The notes below the pieces were generated by a model. It was not told the origin of the DNA. It made no database searches and was given only the letters and a program-made list of their open reading frames with translations. From Alcanivorax sp. REN37 (GTDB lineage: Bacteria > Pseudomonadota > Gammaproteobacteria > Pseudomonadales > Alcanivoracaceae), in the NCBI RefSeq assembly GCF_041102775.1, contig NZ_JBGCUO010000001.1, positions 744,001 through 808,000 on the forward strand: a stretch of DNA of 64,000 nucleotides. Reading direction: 5' to 3'. Below, piece by piece: positions 46,401-57,048 of the stretch (within the stretch, counting starts at the first letter, position 1; each line of letters starts with the position of its first letter). The position numbers and the translations under genes are program-made.

Positions 46401-46563
46401 GAATGCGGCCCGTGGTTGAGAAATGCGAGAAAGCCAAGCGGCGGATTATACTCAACGCCCCGCAAAATGCCTAATGACGCGGCTTTGCGGTGGGGCGGCG
46501 GAGTCGGCCGGGCTGGTGATGGTCCCTGATATGGGGGCGTCAGGGGCGCTTTTCAAGTGCCCG

Positions 46564-48492
46564 CTATTGCAGCGGTTCGGCCAGCGCCAAGCGTGCGCTG
46601 GATAACTCTTGGTGCAGGGCGGCCAAAGTCGCCACATCCGGTGGCACCTGTCCTTGCGCGATGCGGATGGTGCGCTGCAAGTCAGCGATGCGCAGTCGCA
46701 GCGTGGCATCGCGCCAGTAGCGGCGCGCGGTGGCGTCGTCCATCGGCGGCCGCAACGAGGCGCGCAGCAGCCGCGACAGGTCTTCGCCCTGTTCCTCGGC
46801 CATGATGCTGCCCAGCAGTGCCGCCGGCGGCAGGTCCGGCTGATCGTGCAGCCGCGCCGCCACCTGCAGCAGCAGGTCCAGACGCGGTAGTTCCAATTCC
46901 TCAATCTGCTCCGGCAGCGGCATGTCGGCCAGCAAGCCGGGATGGTGAATCAGCACCAGTGTTAGCTGCTCAGCGAGGCCGAGGCTGATGTCGATCGGCT
47001 CCCGGACATAGGGCGCTTCATCGCGATCGCGCCAGCGGCGTCGGCGGCGCGGACGCTGCTCCGGGTCCGGCTCGTCACCGTAACCGCTGTAGCGCGGCGG
47101 CGGCTCGCCGTAATCCGGTGGCGGCATCGACGCCATATCGTAATCGGGCGGCGGCGCGGCTGCTGGCGTCGAAGTTGCGCCGGGCGTGCCGGGCGCGTCC
47201 ATCAGGTGGATCAGTTCGTCTTCTGTGAGCCGGGTGCGGTCCGCCAGCTCCTTGCGCAGCAGACTGCGGTAGAACAGCCCCTTAGTGCGTTGCAGGTAGG
47301 GCAGGGCGAGGCGCGCTAAGCGCGCACGGCCGTCCAGCGTGCCCATGTCGAGATCTTGCTCCAGATGCTGGAACAGGAACTGGGTCAGCGGCGGCGCTTC
47401 ATCGGCGCGCGCCAGCAGCCCCTCGCGGCCTTCCCGGCGTACCAGGCTGTCCGGGTCATCGCCGTCCGGCAGGAACAGGAAGCGTGCTTGCTTACCGTCT
47501 TCCAGCACGCCCAGCACCGACTCCAGCGCGCGCCATGCGGCGCGGCGGCCGGCGTTGTCGCCGTCGAAGCAGAACACCACTTCGTCCACTTGGCGGAACA
47601 GCTTCCCGGCGTGATCTTCGGTGGTGGCGGTGCCGAGCGTGGCGACCACGTTCGGCACGCCGTATTGCGCCAGCGCGATCACGTCCATGTAGCCTTCCAC
47701 CACAAACAGCTGCTTGGCTTGGTCGCGGCTTTGACGCCATTCCCACAGTCCGTACAGCTCGCGGCCCTTGTGGAACACCGGTGTTTCCGGCGAGTTCAGA
47801 TATTTGGGCTTGGCGTCACCCAGCACTCGACCGCCGAAACCGATGGTGCGGCCGCGGCTGTCGCGGATTGGGAACATCACCCGTTCGCGGAATTTGTCGT
47901 AGGTGCGACCGGTGTCTTCACGGCGCACCAACAGGCCACCTTCCAGCGCCAGTGCCAATCCGGCTTCATCCAGCGACAGCTCGCGGATCAGGTTGTCGAA
48001 CCCGGGCGGTGCAAAGCCGAGGCCGAAGCGGGCGGCAACCTGGCCGCTGAGGCCGCGCGCTTTCAGGTAGTCCACGGCCGGCTGGCGTTCGGCGGCGCTT
48101 TTCAGCTGCTGCCGGTAGAAGCGATCAGCCCGCTCCAGTAATTCCAGCAGGCTGTCGATGTGGCTCTTGCGCTGGCGGCTGGCAGCATCTTCCTGCTCGC
48201 GAGGTACTTCCACACCGGCGCGGTCGGCCAGTTGCTTGACCGCCTCGGGAAAGCCTAAGTGCTCGTATTCCATCAGGAAGCCGAGCGCGTTGCCCTTGGC
48301 GCCGCAGCCGAAGCAGTAATAGAACTGCTTGTCGGGGGCGACCGTGAACGACGGTGTTTTTTCGTTGTGGAACGGGCAGCAGGCGCTGTAGTTGCGGCCG
48401 GTTTTTTTCAGCGGCACTCGCGCATCGATGATCTCCACCAAGTCGGTGCGCGCGAGCAGATCCTGCAAGAACGAATCGGGAATGCGTGCCAT
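46564..48492 (-). CDS. dnaG: DNA primase
   Basis: Makes RNA primers at the replication fork. The 642-residue protein has a CHC2 zinc finger (Cys39, His42, Cys60, Cys63 in CCPFHNEKTPSF and CFGCGAKGN), a TOPRIM catalytic domain with VVEGYMDVIAL and FCFDGDNAGR, and a C-terminal helicase-binding domain. Between the last two is a Pro- and Arg-rich linker (about 445-500) that is longer than usual. It lies between yqeY-type and rpoD genes as in the classical macromolecular-synthesis operon. Confidence 0.97.
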   Translation of the reverse strand: MARIPDSFLQDLLARTDLVEIIDARVPLKKTGRNYSACCPFHNEKTPSFTVAPDKQFYYCFGCGAKGNALGFLMEYEHLGFPEAVKQLADRAGVEVPREQEDAASRQRKSHIDSLLELLERADRFYRQQLKSAAERQPAVDYLKARGLSGQVAARFGLGFAPPGFDNLIRELSLDEAGLALALEGGLLVRREDTGRTYDKFRERVMFPIRDSRGRTIGFGGRVLGDAKPKYLNSPETPVFHKGRELYGLWEWRQSRDQAKQLFVVEGYMDVIALAQYGVPNVVATLGTATTEDHAGKLFRQVDEVVFCFDGDNAGRRAAWRALESVLGVLEDGKQARFLFLPDGDDPDSLVRREGREGLLARADEAPPLTQFLFQHLEQDLDMGTLDGRARLARLALPYLQRTKGLFYRSLLRKELADRTRLTEDELIHLMDAPGTPGATSTPAAAPPPDYDMASMPPPDYGEPPPRYSGYGDEPDPEQRPRRRRRWRDRDEAPYVREPIDISLGLAEQLTLVLIHHPGLLADMPLPEQIEELELPRLDLLLQVAARLHDQPDLPPAALLGSIMAEEQGEDLSRLLRASLRPPMDDATARRYWRDATLRLRIADLQRTIRIAQGQVPPDVATLAALHQELSSARLALAEPLQ

Positions 48493-48573
48493 GGAATGAC
48501 CGGAGGAGCGTTCAGAGGGAACACAGTGTAGCGGCTGGCTGCCACAGCGCCCAGTGGGCGGAGTAGGGAGGGC

Positions 48574-49023
48574 TTAGGAGGCCAGACGGGCCTTGATGCG
48601 TTGGCTGACCGCGGCCATGTCGGCACGGCCCTGCAGCTGCGGTTTCAGCTGGCCCATGACCTTGCCCATGTCCGCCATGCCTTGGGCGCCGGTGGCGGCC
48701 ACGGCGGCGTCGATCAGGGCATCGACTTCGGCGTCGGACAACGGCGCTGGCAGGAAGGTGCGTAGCACCTCAATCTCTGCCAGCTCCTTGTCGGCCAGGT
48801 CTTGGCGGTGGGCATCGGCGAATTGCCGGGCCGCCTCCTGGCGCATCTTGACGAGCTTATCGAGCAGGACCAAAGCGCGCTCATCGGACACTTCGATGCG
48901 CTCGTCCACTTCGATCTGCTTGAAGGCCGCCAGCGCCATGCGGATCACACCCAGTCGGGCGCTGTCCTTGGCACGCATGGCGTCCTTCATGGCCGCGGTG
49001 AGGCGGTCCTTGATATCGCTCAT
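48574..49023 (-). CDS. GatB/YqeY domain protein
   Basis: A 149-residue helical protein matching the YqeY family, with IKDRLTAAMKDAMRAKD at the N terminus, the QFADAHRQDLADKELAEIEVL middle and the PQLQGRADMAAVSQRIKARL tail shared with the GatB C-terminal domain. The domain binds tRNA in GatB; the free-standing protein's role is unclear. A TTG one codon upstream is in frame, but the ATG at 49023 has GGGGA at proper spacing. It is the second gene after rpsU, a common arrangement in gammaproteobacteria. Confidence 0.93.
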   Translation of the reverse strand: MSDIKDRLTAAMKDAMRAKDSARLGVIRMALAAFKQIEVDERIEVSDERALVLLDKLVKMRQEAARQFADAHRQDLADKELAEIEVLRTFLPAPLSDAEVDALIDAAVAATGAQGMADMGKVMGQLKPQLQGRADMAAVSQRIKARLAS

Positions 49024-49045
49024 CAATAATCCCCGAGGGGGAAAA

Positions 49046-49261
49046 TCAGTACAGACGCTTACGGTGCAGCTGCTCGCGGGACACCTTCTTCAGGTGGCGC
49101 TTCACAGCGGCGGCACGCTTGCGCTTGCGCTCTTGGGTCGGCTTCTCGTAGAACTCGCGGCGACGGACTTCAGCCAAGACACCGGCTTTTTCGCAGGAGC
49201 GCTTGAAGCGACGCAGTGCAACGTCAAACGGTTCGCCTTCTTTTACACGTACTTGCGGCAT
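49046..49261 (-). CDS. rpsU: 30S ribosomal protein bS21
   Basis: A 71-residue basic protein with the standard start [20 protein letters not shown] and an Arg/Lys-rich C terminus. It helps 16S rRNA pair with mRNA Shine-Dalgarno sequences. First gene of the cluster ending in rpoD, divergent from tsaD, with a clear promoter upstream. Confidence 0.99.
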   Translation of the reverse strand: MPQVRVKEGEPFDVALRRFKRSCEKAGVLAEVRRREFYEKPTQERKRKRAAAVKRHLKKVSREQLHRKRLY

Positions 49262-49340
49262 TCAGAATCACCTTTATATATCAGGACGCCGTGACGACCT
49301 GCTGTGGGATTGACGGCCGTGATGGCACGGCGAGCGCGGC

Positions 49341-49368
49341 ATTCTACCGAAGCCGTCGGAGTTTGCAA
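49341..49368 (-). promoter_or_regulatory. Sigma-70 promoter of rpsU
   Basis: On the minus strand, -35 TTGCAA (49368-49363) and -10 TAGAAT (49346-49341) are separated by 16 bases. It is about 80 bases upstream of the rpsU start, and would drive the rpsU-yqeY-dnaG-rpoD cluster. Confidence 0.65.
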
Positions 49369-49428
49369 AGCGGGCTGTGTGGCGACCGCCTAGGTGGGGC
49401 GATATGATGCGCGCCGGAGGACGTGCCC

Positions 49429-50478
49429 ATGCGAGTGTTAGGAATCGAGACCAGCTGTGATGAAACCGGGGTGGCGGTGTACGACACCGAGGCCGGCATT
49501 CTCGGCCAGGCGCTGCACAGCCAGATCGCCATGCATGCCCGCCACGGCGGTGTGGTGCCGGAGCTGGCCAGCCGCGATCACATCCAGCGCCTGATTCCGT
49601 TGGTGGAGCAGGTCATGGCTGAGGCACAGCTGGCGCCGACCGATATTGACGGCATTGCTTACACTGCTGGGCCGGGTCTGGCTGGCGCCTTGCTGGTCGG
49701 GGCGTCCGCCGCGCGCACCTTGGCGTTTGGCTGGGGCGTGCCGGCGCTGGCGGTGCATCATATGGAAGGCCACTTGTTGGCGCCATTGCTGGAAGACGAC
49801 GCACCGACGTTTCCGTTTGTGGCACTGCTGGTGAGCGGCGGCCACACGCAACTGCTTGATGCGCGAGGGCTTGGCGATTACCACTTGCTGGGCGAGTCGC
49901 TCGATGACGCCGCCGGCGAGGCGTTCGATAAGGCCGCCAAGATGATGGGGCTGGGCTACCCCGGCGGGCCCATCATCAGTGCGCTGGCGGAGCACGGCGA
50001 TCCCGAGCGGTTTACCTTCCCGCGGCCGATGACTGACCGGCCTGGCCTCGATTTCAGTTTCTCCGGCCTGAAAACCTACTGCTTGAACACTATTGCCGCT
50101 TGCGGCGGTGCCGCGGCGCTGTCCGACCAAGACCGTGCTGACATCGCCCGGGCGTTCGAAGAGGCGGTGGTGGAAACGCTGGTGATCAAGTGCCGCCGCG
50201 CCATGCAGCAGACCGGTCACGGTAGTTTGGTGATGGCCGGTGGCGTCAGTGCCAACCGTCGTTTGCGGGCGCGATTGGCGGAGGCACTCGGTAGCGGCAC
50301 ACGCGCGTTGGCGCCGGTGCGGGTGTGCTATCCGCGCCCGCAACTGTGCACCGACAACGGGGTGATGATCGCCTTCGCCGGCGCCTTGCGCATGGCAGCG
50401 GGCGAGCAGCAGCAGGATCTGGGTATTGCGGTGCGCGCGCGTTGGCCGCTGTCGGAGTTGCAGCCGGTGGCCGGGTGA
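49429..50478 (+). CDS. tsaD: tRNA N6-adenosine threonylcarbamoyltransferase
   Basis: Transfers the threonylcarbamoyl group to A37 of ANN-decoding tRNAs, forming t6A, with TsaB and TsaE. The 349-residue protein opens [14 protein letters not shown] and has the metal-binding HMEGH (His111, His115), [18 protein letters not shown] and the closing [16 protein letters not shown] two codons upstream is in frame but too close to GGAGG; the ATG at 49429 is eight bases away and preferred. Divergent from rpsU, as in many gammaproteobacteria. Confidence 0.98.
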   Translation: MRVLGIETSCDETGVAVYDTEAGILGQALHSQIAMHARHGGVVPELASRDHIQRLIPLVEQVMAEAQLAPTDIDGIAYTAGPGLAGALLVGASAARTLAFGWGVPALAVHHMEGHLLAPLLEDDAPTFPFVALLVSGGHTQLLDARGLGDYHLLGESLDDAAGEAFDKAAKMMGLGYPGGPIISALAEHGDPERFTFPRPMTDRPGLDFSFSGLKTYCLNTIAACGGAAALSDQDRADIARAFEEAVVETLVIKCRRAMQQTGHGSLVMAGGVSANRRLRARLAEALGSGTRALAPVRVCYPRPQLCTDNGVMIAFAGALRMAAGEQQQDLGIAVRARWPLSELQPVAG

Positions 50479-50564
50479 AGGCGTTGGTGACCGATCAGTA
50501 GCGCAACAGGGCCCGGCAGGTTTGCACCTGAACCAGGCCGTGTTGTGCTAGCAGTTGTGCTTAA

Positions 50565-51185
50565 TCAATGATCGCGCGGAGCGCGGAACCCTAACTCTTC
50601 GCGAGCCAGTAGCTTGCGGATGTTGCTCTGGTGTCGCAGCAGCAGCACTGCGGACAGCAGCACCAGTGGCGCCAGCGCGTCGGGGATCAGCCACCACGCT
50701 GCTACCGGCATGGCGATGAAAGCCAGCAGCGCTGCCAACGAGGAAATACGGGTCAGCAGGAATACCAGCAGCCAGGCGGCGCCAGTCACCAGCCCCAGCC
50801 GCCAATCCAGCACGAACAGCAAGCCGAACGCGGTGGCGACGCCTTTGCCGCCACGGAATTCAAAAAATACCGGATAGAGATGCCCGAAGAACGCGGCCAA
50901 GCCCACCAGCGCTGCGCCGGTGTTGCCCAGCTCCAGCTGACGTGCCACCAGCACCGGGATCACGCCCTTAAGCACATCGCCCAGTAGCGTCAGCGCTGCG
51001 GCCGGTTTGCCGGCAATGCGCAGTACGTTAGTGGCGCCGGGGTTGCTGGAGCCTTGGGTGCGCGGATCGGGATAGCCCAGCGCGCGGCAGGTCAAAATCG
51101 CGCTGGAAATGGAGCCCATCAAGTAGGCTGCGGCGCTCAGCGTCAGCAGCAGCCAGACATGATCCTGTAACATGCTGAGGTCCAC
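50565..51185 (-). CDS. plsY: Glycerol-3-phosphate acyltransferase PlsY
   Basis: Inner-membrane enzyme that acylates glycerol-3-phosphate from acyl-phosphate, the first step of phospholipid synthesis. The 206-residue protein has five or so transmembrane segments and the three family motifs: MGSISSA, GSSNPGATNVLR and GHLYPVFFEFRGGKGVAT. The start is probably GTG at 51185, eight bases from a strong GGAGGAG; an ATG four codons in is the alternative. It is divergent from folB and converges on tsaD. Confidence 0.97.
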   Translation of the reverse strand: MDLSMLQDHVWLLLTLSAAAYLMGSISSAILTCRALGYPDPRTQGSSNPGATNVLRIAGKPAAALTLLGDVLKGVIPVLVARQLELGNTGAALVGLAAFFGHLYPVFFEFRGGKGVATAFGLLFVLDWRLGLVTGAAWLLVFLLTRISSLAALLAFIAMPVAAWWLIPDALAPLVLLSAVLLLRHQSNIRKLLAREELGFRAPRDH

Positions 51186-51259
51186 CGGCTATACTCCTCC
51201 GTCTTGCGCGAGCCGCCCTTCAGGCGTGCAAGATTCGCATGGTCGCATGGGGATTGGAA

Positions 51260-51616
51260 ATGGATATTGTGTACATCCGTGACTTGAGAGTGGATACCGT
51301 GATCGGCATCTTCGACTGGGAACGGCGCATTCGCCAGACCGTCTCGCTGGACCTGGAGATGGGCTGGGACATCCGTGCGGCGGCCGCCACGGATGGGATC
51401 GAGACCGCACTCGATTACAAAGCGGTGGGCAAACGACTGATTGCCTTTATTCGGGCTGCCGAATTCCAGCTGGTGGAAACACTGGCGGAACAGGCCGCAA
51501 CCATTGTACTGAACGAGTTCCAGGTGCCGTGGCTGCGGCTGCGCTTGTCAAAGCCTGGCGCTCTGCGCGGGGCCCGCGATGTGGGTGTCGTGATCGAACG
51601 AGGACAGCGCGCGTGA
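51260..51616 (+). CDS. folB: Dihydroneopterin aldolase
   Basis: Cleaves 7,8-dihydroneopterin to 6-hydroxymethyl-dihydropterin in folate synthesis. The 118-residue length is standard. Seen are MDIVYIRDLRVDTVIGIFDWER, shown here as start MDIVYIRDLR and GIFDWER, then ALDYKAVGKRL and the catalytic-lysine region RLSKPGALRGARDVGV. The frame opens upstream but the ATG at 51260 has GGGGA before it and fits the family. It overlaps folK (GTGA), so the two are coupled. Confidence 0.96.
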   Translation: MDIVYIRDLRVDTVIGIFDWERRIRQTVSLDLEMGWDIRAAAATDGIETALDYKAVGKRLIAFIRAAEFQLVETLAEQAATIVLNEFQVPWLRLRLSKPGALRGARDVGVVIERGQRA

Positions 51617-52143
51617 CTTCCCCAACGGCGACCCGGGTATTGCTCGGTGTCGGCTCCAATATCCAGCGTGAGCAACACATTGTGTCCGGGCTGGATGACC
51701 TGCATCGACGTTTCGGCACCTTGCGTGTCAGTCCGATCTACGAAAGTGCGGCGGTGGGCTTTAACGGCCGCCCGTTCTATAACTTGGCGGTGGAAGTCTG
51801 GATTCGCCAATCCCTGCCGGAATTGGTTACCGCCCTGCGCGAGATCGAAGCGGCCCACGGTCGCTTGCGCACCGAGAAGAAATTCTCCAGCCGTACTTTG
51901 GACATCGATGTGCTGACCTACGGCGACTTGGCCGGTGAGCACCACGGTGTGCTGCTGCCGCGCGATGAGGTGTACCACTACGCCCACGTGCTCAAGCCGC
52001 TGCTGGATCTGGATCCGCAGGGGCGCTGCCCGGGCTCCGGACGCAGTTGGCAGCAGCTGTGGGACGCACTGGAAAATCCCGGTGCGCTCACCGAGGTGCC
52101 GCTGGTGTGGACGCCCTCTCAGGTGGCTGTCGCCCACTCCTGA
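51613..52143 (+). CDS. folK: HPPK (6-hydroxymethyl-dihydropterin pyrophosphokinase)
   Basis: Adds pyrophosphate from ATP to 6-hydroxymethyl-dihydropterin, the step after FolB. The 176-residue protein shows LLGVGSNIQRE, SPIYESAAVGF, NLAVEVWI and the signature RTLDIDVLTYG. The start is GTG at 51613, inside the folB stop codon. The pairing folB-folK is common in pseudomonads and relatives. Directly downstream comes the heptanucleotide repeat array. Confidence 0.95.
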   Translation: MTSPTATRVLLGVGSNIQREQHIVSGLDDLHRRFGTLRVSPIYESAAVGFNGRPFYNLAVEVWIRQSLPELVTALREIEAAHGRLRTEKKFSSRTLDIDVLTYGDLAGEHHGVLLPRDEVYHYAHVLKPLLDLDPQGRCPGSGRSWQQLWDALENPGALTEVPLVWTPSQVAVAHS

Positions 52144-52254
52144 CGCTTTGGCACTGTGGCCTCACGTCGTGGTCGGCCTTGAGTGGGCCACGGCGGAGGT
52201 GTGGCTAATTATCGGGGGCACTTGCATCGCTGCGGCAGCCCCTCACACGCTGAC

Positions 52255-52477
52255 AACCTCAAACCTCAAACCTCAAACCTCAAACCTCAAACCTCGAACC
52301 TCAAACCTCAAACCTCAAACCTCAAACCTCGAACCTCAAACCTCAAACCTCAAACCTCAAACCTCGAACCTCAAACCTCAAACCTCAAACCTCAAACCTC
52401 GAACCTCAAACCTCAAACCTCAAACCTCAAACCTCAAACCTCGAACCTCGAACCTCGAACCTCGAACCTCGAACCCC
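52255..52477. repeat. Heptanucleotide tandem array (RAACCTC)n
   Basis: Thirty uninterrupted 7-bp units from 52261 to 52470, plus a partial first unit and a variant last one. Each unit is AAACCTC (A) or GAACCTC (G). Their order is A5-G-A4-G-A4-G-A4-G-A5-GGGG, so a 35-bp higher-order unit (four A then one G) is repeated. The whole gap 52144-52736 contains no gene I can support. The part after the array has a small hairpin (TCCGGC-GGTTA-GCCGGA, 52522-52538; exact ends may differ by one base). Confidence 0.97.
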
Positions 52478-52736
52478 GCACTTAGAGGCCACACCCTATT
52501 TCTCAGGGGGGGCTTCCCAGTTCCGGCGGTTAGCCGGAGCGCGACTTCATCCACGTACACTCAGATTTTAGGTTCAGCGAGCGCACTGGCTTGCGCGACC
52601 GACTGCGGTGCCGCCAGCCCGATACAGAGACTGCGGCGCTGGCAGCCCGACTCAGAAAGAGCGGTCTAAAGTCGCTAACCGCTACAGCGCGATCCAAGTG
52701 CACCGCGGTCGCTGATGCGGTGTCCAGAGCTGCGGG

Positions 52737-53477
52737 CTAAAACGCCCCGTGATAGACCTGCGAACGCCCACCATCCACTGCCAATATTTGTCCGGTGACA
52801 TAGGGCGCATCCAGCGCCAGCCAGCACACCGCCCCGGCAATATCGTCCGGCGCGCCGGCCCGTTGCAGCGCAGTGGAGGCAATGATCGCATCCGGATCGC
52901 CGCTGTCCGCCTGTTCCGGCCACAGGATCGGGCCCGGCGCTACGCCGTTGATGCGTGCCGCCGGGCCCAGTTCGCGCGCCAGGCCTTTGGTCAGCGCCGC
53001 GAGGCCCGCTTTCGCAGCACAGTAAAGGCTGAAGCCGGTGAGCGGCTTTTCGGCGTAAATGTCGATGATGTTCACCACCGCGCCCTGCTGCGCTTGCAGT
53101 GCCGGTGCCAGCGCTTGGATCAACAGGAAGGGCGCGCGCAGGTTGCTGTGCACCAGTGCATCCCAGTCTTCGTCATTAGCGGCGGCCAGCGGCGTGGCGT
53201 AAAAGCTGCTGGCGTTGTTGACCAGCACATCGAGCCGGCCCCATTGCGCCAGCGCCTCGGTTGCTAGCCGGCGCACCGCGTGCGGATCACAGAGGTCGGC
53301 GCTGAGCACCCGCGCGGAATCTGGCCGCAGCTGGTTCAGGCGGGCAGCGAGGGCATCCGCTTCGGCAGTGCTATGACGGCAATGCAGCAGCACGTTCAGG
53401 CCGCGTTGGTGGAGGTGTTCGGCAATCACCGCGCCGATACGGCGGGCGGCACCGGTGACCAGGGCGACAGCATTCAT
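52737..53477 (-). CDS. folM: Pteridine reductase-type short-chain dehydrogenase (FolM/PTR1-like)
   Basis: A 246-residue SDR. The cofactor loop reads VTGAARRIGAV; the TGxxxRxG form, with Arg in place of the usual Gly, marks pteridine reductases, which reduce dihydrobiopterin, dihydromonapterin or dihydrofolate with NADPH. NNAS, the catalytic YCAAK and the C-terminal VTGQILAVDGGRS are SDR landmarks. It lies near folB-folK, on the opposite strand, supporting a folate or pterin role. The Cca gene follows upstream in the same orientation. Confidence 0.85.
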   Translation of the reverse strand: MNAVALVTGAARRIGAVIAEHLHQRGLNVLLHCRHSTAEADALAARLNQLRPDSARVLSADLCDPHAVRRLATEALAQWGRLDVLVNNASSFYATPLAAANDEDWDALVHSNLRAPFLLIQALAPALQAQQGAVVNIIDIYAEKPLTGFSLYCAAKAGLAALTKGLARELGPAARINGVAPGPILWPEQADSGDPDAIIASTALQRAGAPDDIAGAVCWLALDAPYVTGQILAVDGGRSQVYHGAF

Positions 53478-53559
53478 GGTTGCGCGGCTCCTTCAGTAGA
53501 TTTTGGGGCGCCGTTGTGGGTGTGCGATGTCTGTGCACACGCAGTGGCGGCGCTAGGGT

Positions 53560-54801
53560 TCAGGGCGCCGGTGACGACGGGTGTTTGTACTGCGCTAACG
53601 CATCAAGCCGCGCTTGTTCGATGGCGGCACCCAGGGCGCGACCTTCGAGGCCGCTGTGCGTCAGGGCATCCAGATCCACGTCACGGGCGGCGCGGGCAGC
53701 GCCGCGCAGGTAATCGGCTTGCGGATAAGGCCGCTCGGCAAAGCCTTCGCGGCCGCGGGCATCGGCCTCGCAGGCCAGCAGGAATTGCTCGAATCGCTCC
53801 GGCCGCCGCAGCACATCAAAGGCGCGCAGCAGTTTCCACAGTGTGTCGGGGCGCAGTTCCAATGCGCGATGGCTGTGGGTATGCCACTCGGCGGTGAGCA
53901 TGCCCAGTTCACGCAGTGCCGACGGCACTTTTAGGCGTTCGCACAAGGCTTTGACGCGCGCCACGCCGCGCCGCTCGTGGGCGATGTGACGCGGCCAGTC
54001 CGCTTCACGGGTGGCGCCTTTGCTGAGGTCGTGCACCAGCACCGCAAAGCGTGCTTCCAGCGGCGCATCCAGCGCCACCGCAGCTTTCAGTGCCAAGTAC
54101 TGGTGAGTGAGGGTATCGATTTCCGGGTGATGCTGGGCTGGCTGCGGCACACCGCGCAGGCAAGCCAGTTCCGGGAATACCACCGCCAGTGCACCGCACT
54201 GCTCCAGCACTTCGAAGAACACCTGCGGATCGGCCTCGCCCAGCGCTGAGCGGGTTTCCTGCCACAGCCGTTCGGCCGACAGCGCTAGCAATTCTTCCGG
54301 GCAACTCAAGCTGCGCATCAGCGCTAGTGTTTCTGGCGCCACAGTAAAGCCGAGGCGGTGGAAGCGAGCGGCAAAGCGCGCCACCCGCAGCACCCGCAGC
54401 GGGTCTTCGACAAAGGCGTCGGACACATGGCGCAGCACTCGGTTACGCAGATCCTCAAGGCCGCCGTAGGGGTCCACTACGGTGCCGTCTGCACGTTGGG
54501 CCAAGGCGTTAATAGTCAGATCCCGGCGCGCCAGGTCCTGCTCCAAGGTGACGTCCGGTGCCGCATTGAAGGTGAAACCGTGGTAGCCGTGGCCGACCTT
54601 GCGCTCGGTGCGGGCGAGCGCGTATTCCTCCTGGGTCTGCGGGTGCAGAAATACCGGAAAGTCCTTGCCCACCGCGCGAAAGCCGGCGGCTTTCATTTGA
54701 GCTGGGGTGCTGCCGACCACCACCCAATCGCGGTCGTGGACCGGCAAACCGAGCGCGGCATCGCGAACGGCGCCGCCTACCAGAAAAATTTCGTGCGTCA
54801 T
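53560..54801 (-). CDS. cca: CCA-adding tRNA nucleotidyltransferase
   Basis: Adds or repairs the CCA end of tRNAs without a template. The 413-residue protein has [18 protein letters not shown], the catalytic DxD in [20 protein letters not shown] and, towards the C terminus, an HD domain with [11 protein letters not shown] as in gammaproteobacterial Cca. An in-frame ATG at 54813 is possible, but the ATG at 54801 corresponds to the family start. Divergent from the EamA transporter gene. Confidence 0.95.
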   Translation of the reverse strand: MTHEIFLVGGAVRDAALGLPVHDRDWVVVGSTPAQMKAAGFRAVGKDFPVFLHPQTQEEYALARTERKVGHGYHGFTFNAAPDVTLEQDLARRDLTINALAQRADGTVVDPYGGLEDLRNRVLRHVSDAFVEDPLRVLRVARFAARFHRLGFTVAPETLALMRSLSCPEELLALSAERLWQETRSALGEADPQVFFEVLEQCGALAVVFPELACLRGVPQPAQHHPEIDTLTHQYLALKAAVALDAPLEARFAVLVHDLSKGATREADWPRHIAHERRGVARVKALCERLKVPSALRELGMLTAEWHTHSHRALELRPDTLWKLLRAFDVLRRPERFEQFLLACEADARGREGFAERPYPQADYLRGAARAARDVDLDALTHSGLEGRALGAAIEQARLDALAQYKHPSSPAP

Positions 54802-55013
54802 GGTTCTCTGCATTGCGTTGCGGGAATCAGGCCCGCATCATGGTCGCACGTTGCGTCCCTGAAAAGGTAACCCCCCGTGTTGGCAGCCGTTTTCGCTGCA
54901 TCTGCTTTCTTCCTCCGCGCCGGCCTCCGACGAGGCTGATCTGTGCTGCCCGGCGGCTGCCCCCTGCGCCCGCCATCCGGTTTTTCCTGTTGATGTCGTT
55001 TGCGGAGCCCCTC

Positions 55014-55910
55014 ATGGCGACGGTGCTGAGTTACTTGATGGTGATCCTGGTCTGGACCACCACGCCTTTGACAATCAAATGGAGCGCCGAAGCTGGTGCC
55101 CCGCTCGGTGCGCTGATGCTGCGCATGGCGCTCGCGGCGGTGTTGTGCGCCGGGCTGCTTTGGCTGCGTGGCGGCCGACTCGATTGGTCGCGTCGGGCCA
55201 CGCTGGGGTACGTGGCGGCACTGCCGGGTATTTTTGTGTCGATGATGCTGTCTTATCTGGCCGCGCGGCAGCTGCCGTCCGGGTTGATCTCGGTGATGTT
55301 CGGTTTGGCGCCGTTGCTATCTGGCATTTTGTTGCAATGTTTGCCCGGTAGCGTTCGGTTGCAGTGGCCACATTGGCTGGCCTGCGTACTCGGTTTCTGT
55401 GGGCTGGCGCTGGTGTTCCATGATTCGTTGCGGGCCGATGCCGCGCTGCTGGTGCCACTGCTAATGATGCTGGCATCGGTGACCTGCTTTGCCGCCAGTG
55501 CTATTGCCGTGCAGCGCGTCGGCAGTGGCCAGCCGCCGCTCAACCAGACCTTCGGCAGCCTGGTGCTGGCGGCGCCGCTGTTTATGCTGGTGTGGTGGGT
55601 CAGCGGCGAGCCATTGTCGATCCCGCTGACAGTGCGCGGATCCTGGTCGGTGTTGTATTTGGCGGTGATCGGCTCGCTGGTGGGGCTGCTCTGCTACTAC
55701 TTCATCCTCACGCGGCTCAGCGTCGCCACCGTGTCGCTGGTGACCTTCATCACGCCGGTGCTGGCGGTGGCGGTAGGGGTGGCGTTCAACAACGAGCAGT
55801 TCGGTTCCGGGCTCTGGGGTGGGGTGGCGCTGATCCTGTTGTCGCTGGCCACTTACTTGCTGGGCGACCTGCGTCGTCGGCGGCGTCATCGGGCGGCACT
55901 GGCTGGCTGA
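55014..55910 (+). CDS. EamA/DMT family transporter
   Basis: A 298-residue inner-membrane protein with ten predicted hydrophobic segments in two repeated halves (the first opening VLSYLMVILVWTTTPLTIKW, the second at about 150), typical of EamA drug/metabolite transporters. A basic tail RRRRRHR ends it. The open frame begins at 54813, but the ATG at 55014 has GGAG six bases upstream and starts at the first helix. Substrate unknown. Confidence 0.88.
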   Translation: MATVLSYLMVILVWTTTPLTIKWSAEAGAPLGALMLRMALAAVLCAGLLWLRGGRLDWSRRATLGYVAALPGIFVSMMLSYLAARQLPSGLISVMFGLAPLLSGILLQCLPGSVRLQWPHWLACVLGFCGLALVFHDSLRADAALLVPLLMMLASVTCFAASAIAVQRVGSGQPPLNQTFGSLVLAAPLFMLVWWVSGEPLSIPLTVRGSWSVLYLAVIGSLVGLLCYYFILTRLSVATVSLVTFITPVLAVAVGVAFNNEQFGSGLWGGVALILLSLATYLLGDLRRRRRHRAALAG

Positions 55911-55977
55911 AATGCCGCGCTGGAGCCTCAGCGGAACGACGTTTTGCAATTGCGGCGCGGCCACGATCGTGGTCTAG

Positions 55978-56982
<1,005 letters not shown>

Positions 56983-56998
56983 GCGGTTGTGGTGTATC

Positions 56999-57027
56999 AA
57001 AAAGGGCGCCTTAGGGCGCCCTTTTTT
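56999..57027. terminator. Bidirectional intrinsic terminator
   Basis: AAAGGGCGCC and GGCGCCCTTT form a 10-bp stem around TTAG, with A and T runs on either side. It separates convergent nitronate monooxygenase and apaH. Confidence 0.93.
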
Positions 57028-57048
57028 GTGGCCATCACGTGGTGCGGT

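Noticed and set aside
52255-52477. CRISPR array or telomere-like repeat
   Set aside because: The 7-bp units are contiguous with no spacers and no cas genes nearby, and the unit is not a known telomere repeat.
51935-52669. Long frames reading TSNLKPQ repeats through the heptamer array
   Set aside because: They arise because the 7-bp repeat happens to lack stops; they overlap folK in another frame and have no ribosome site.
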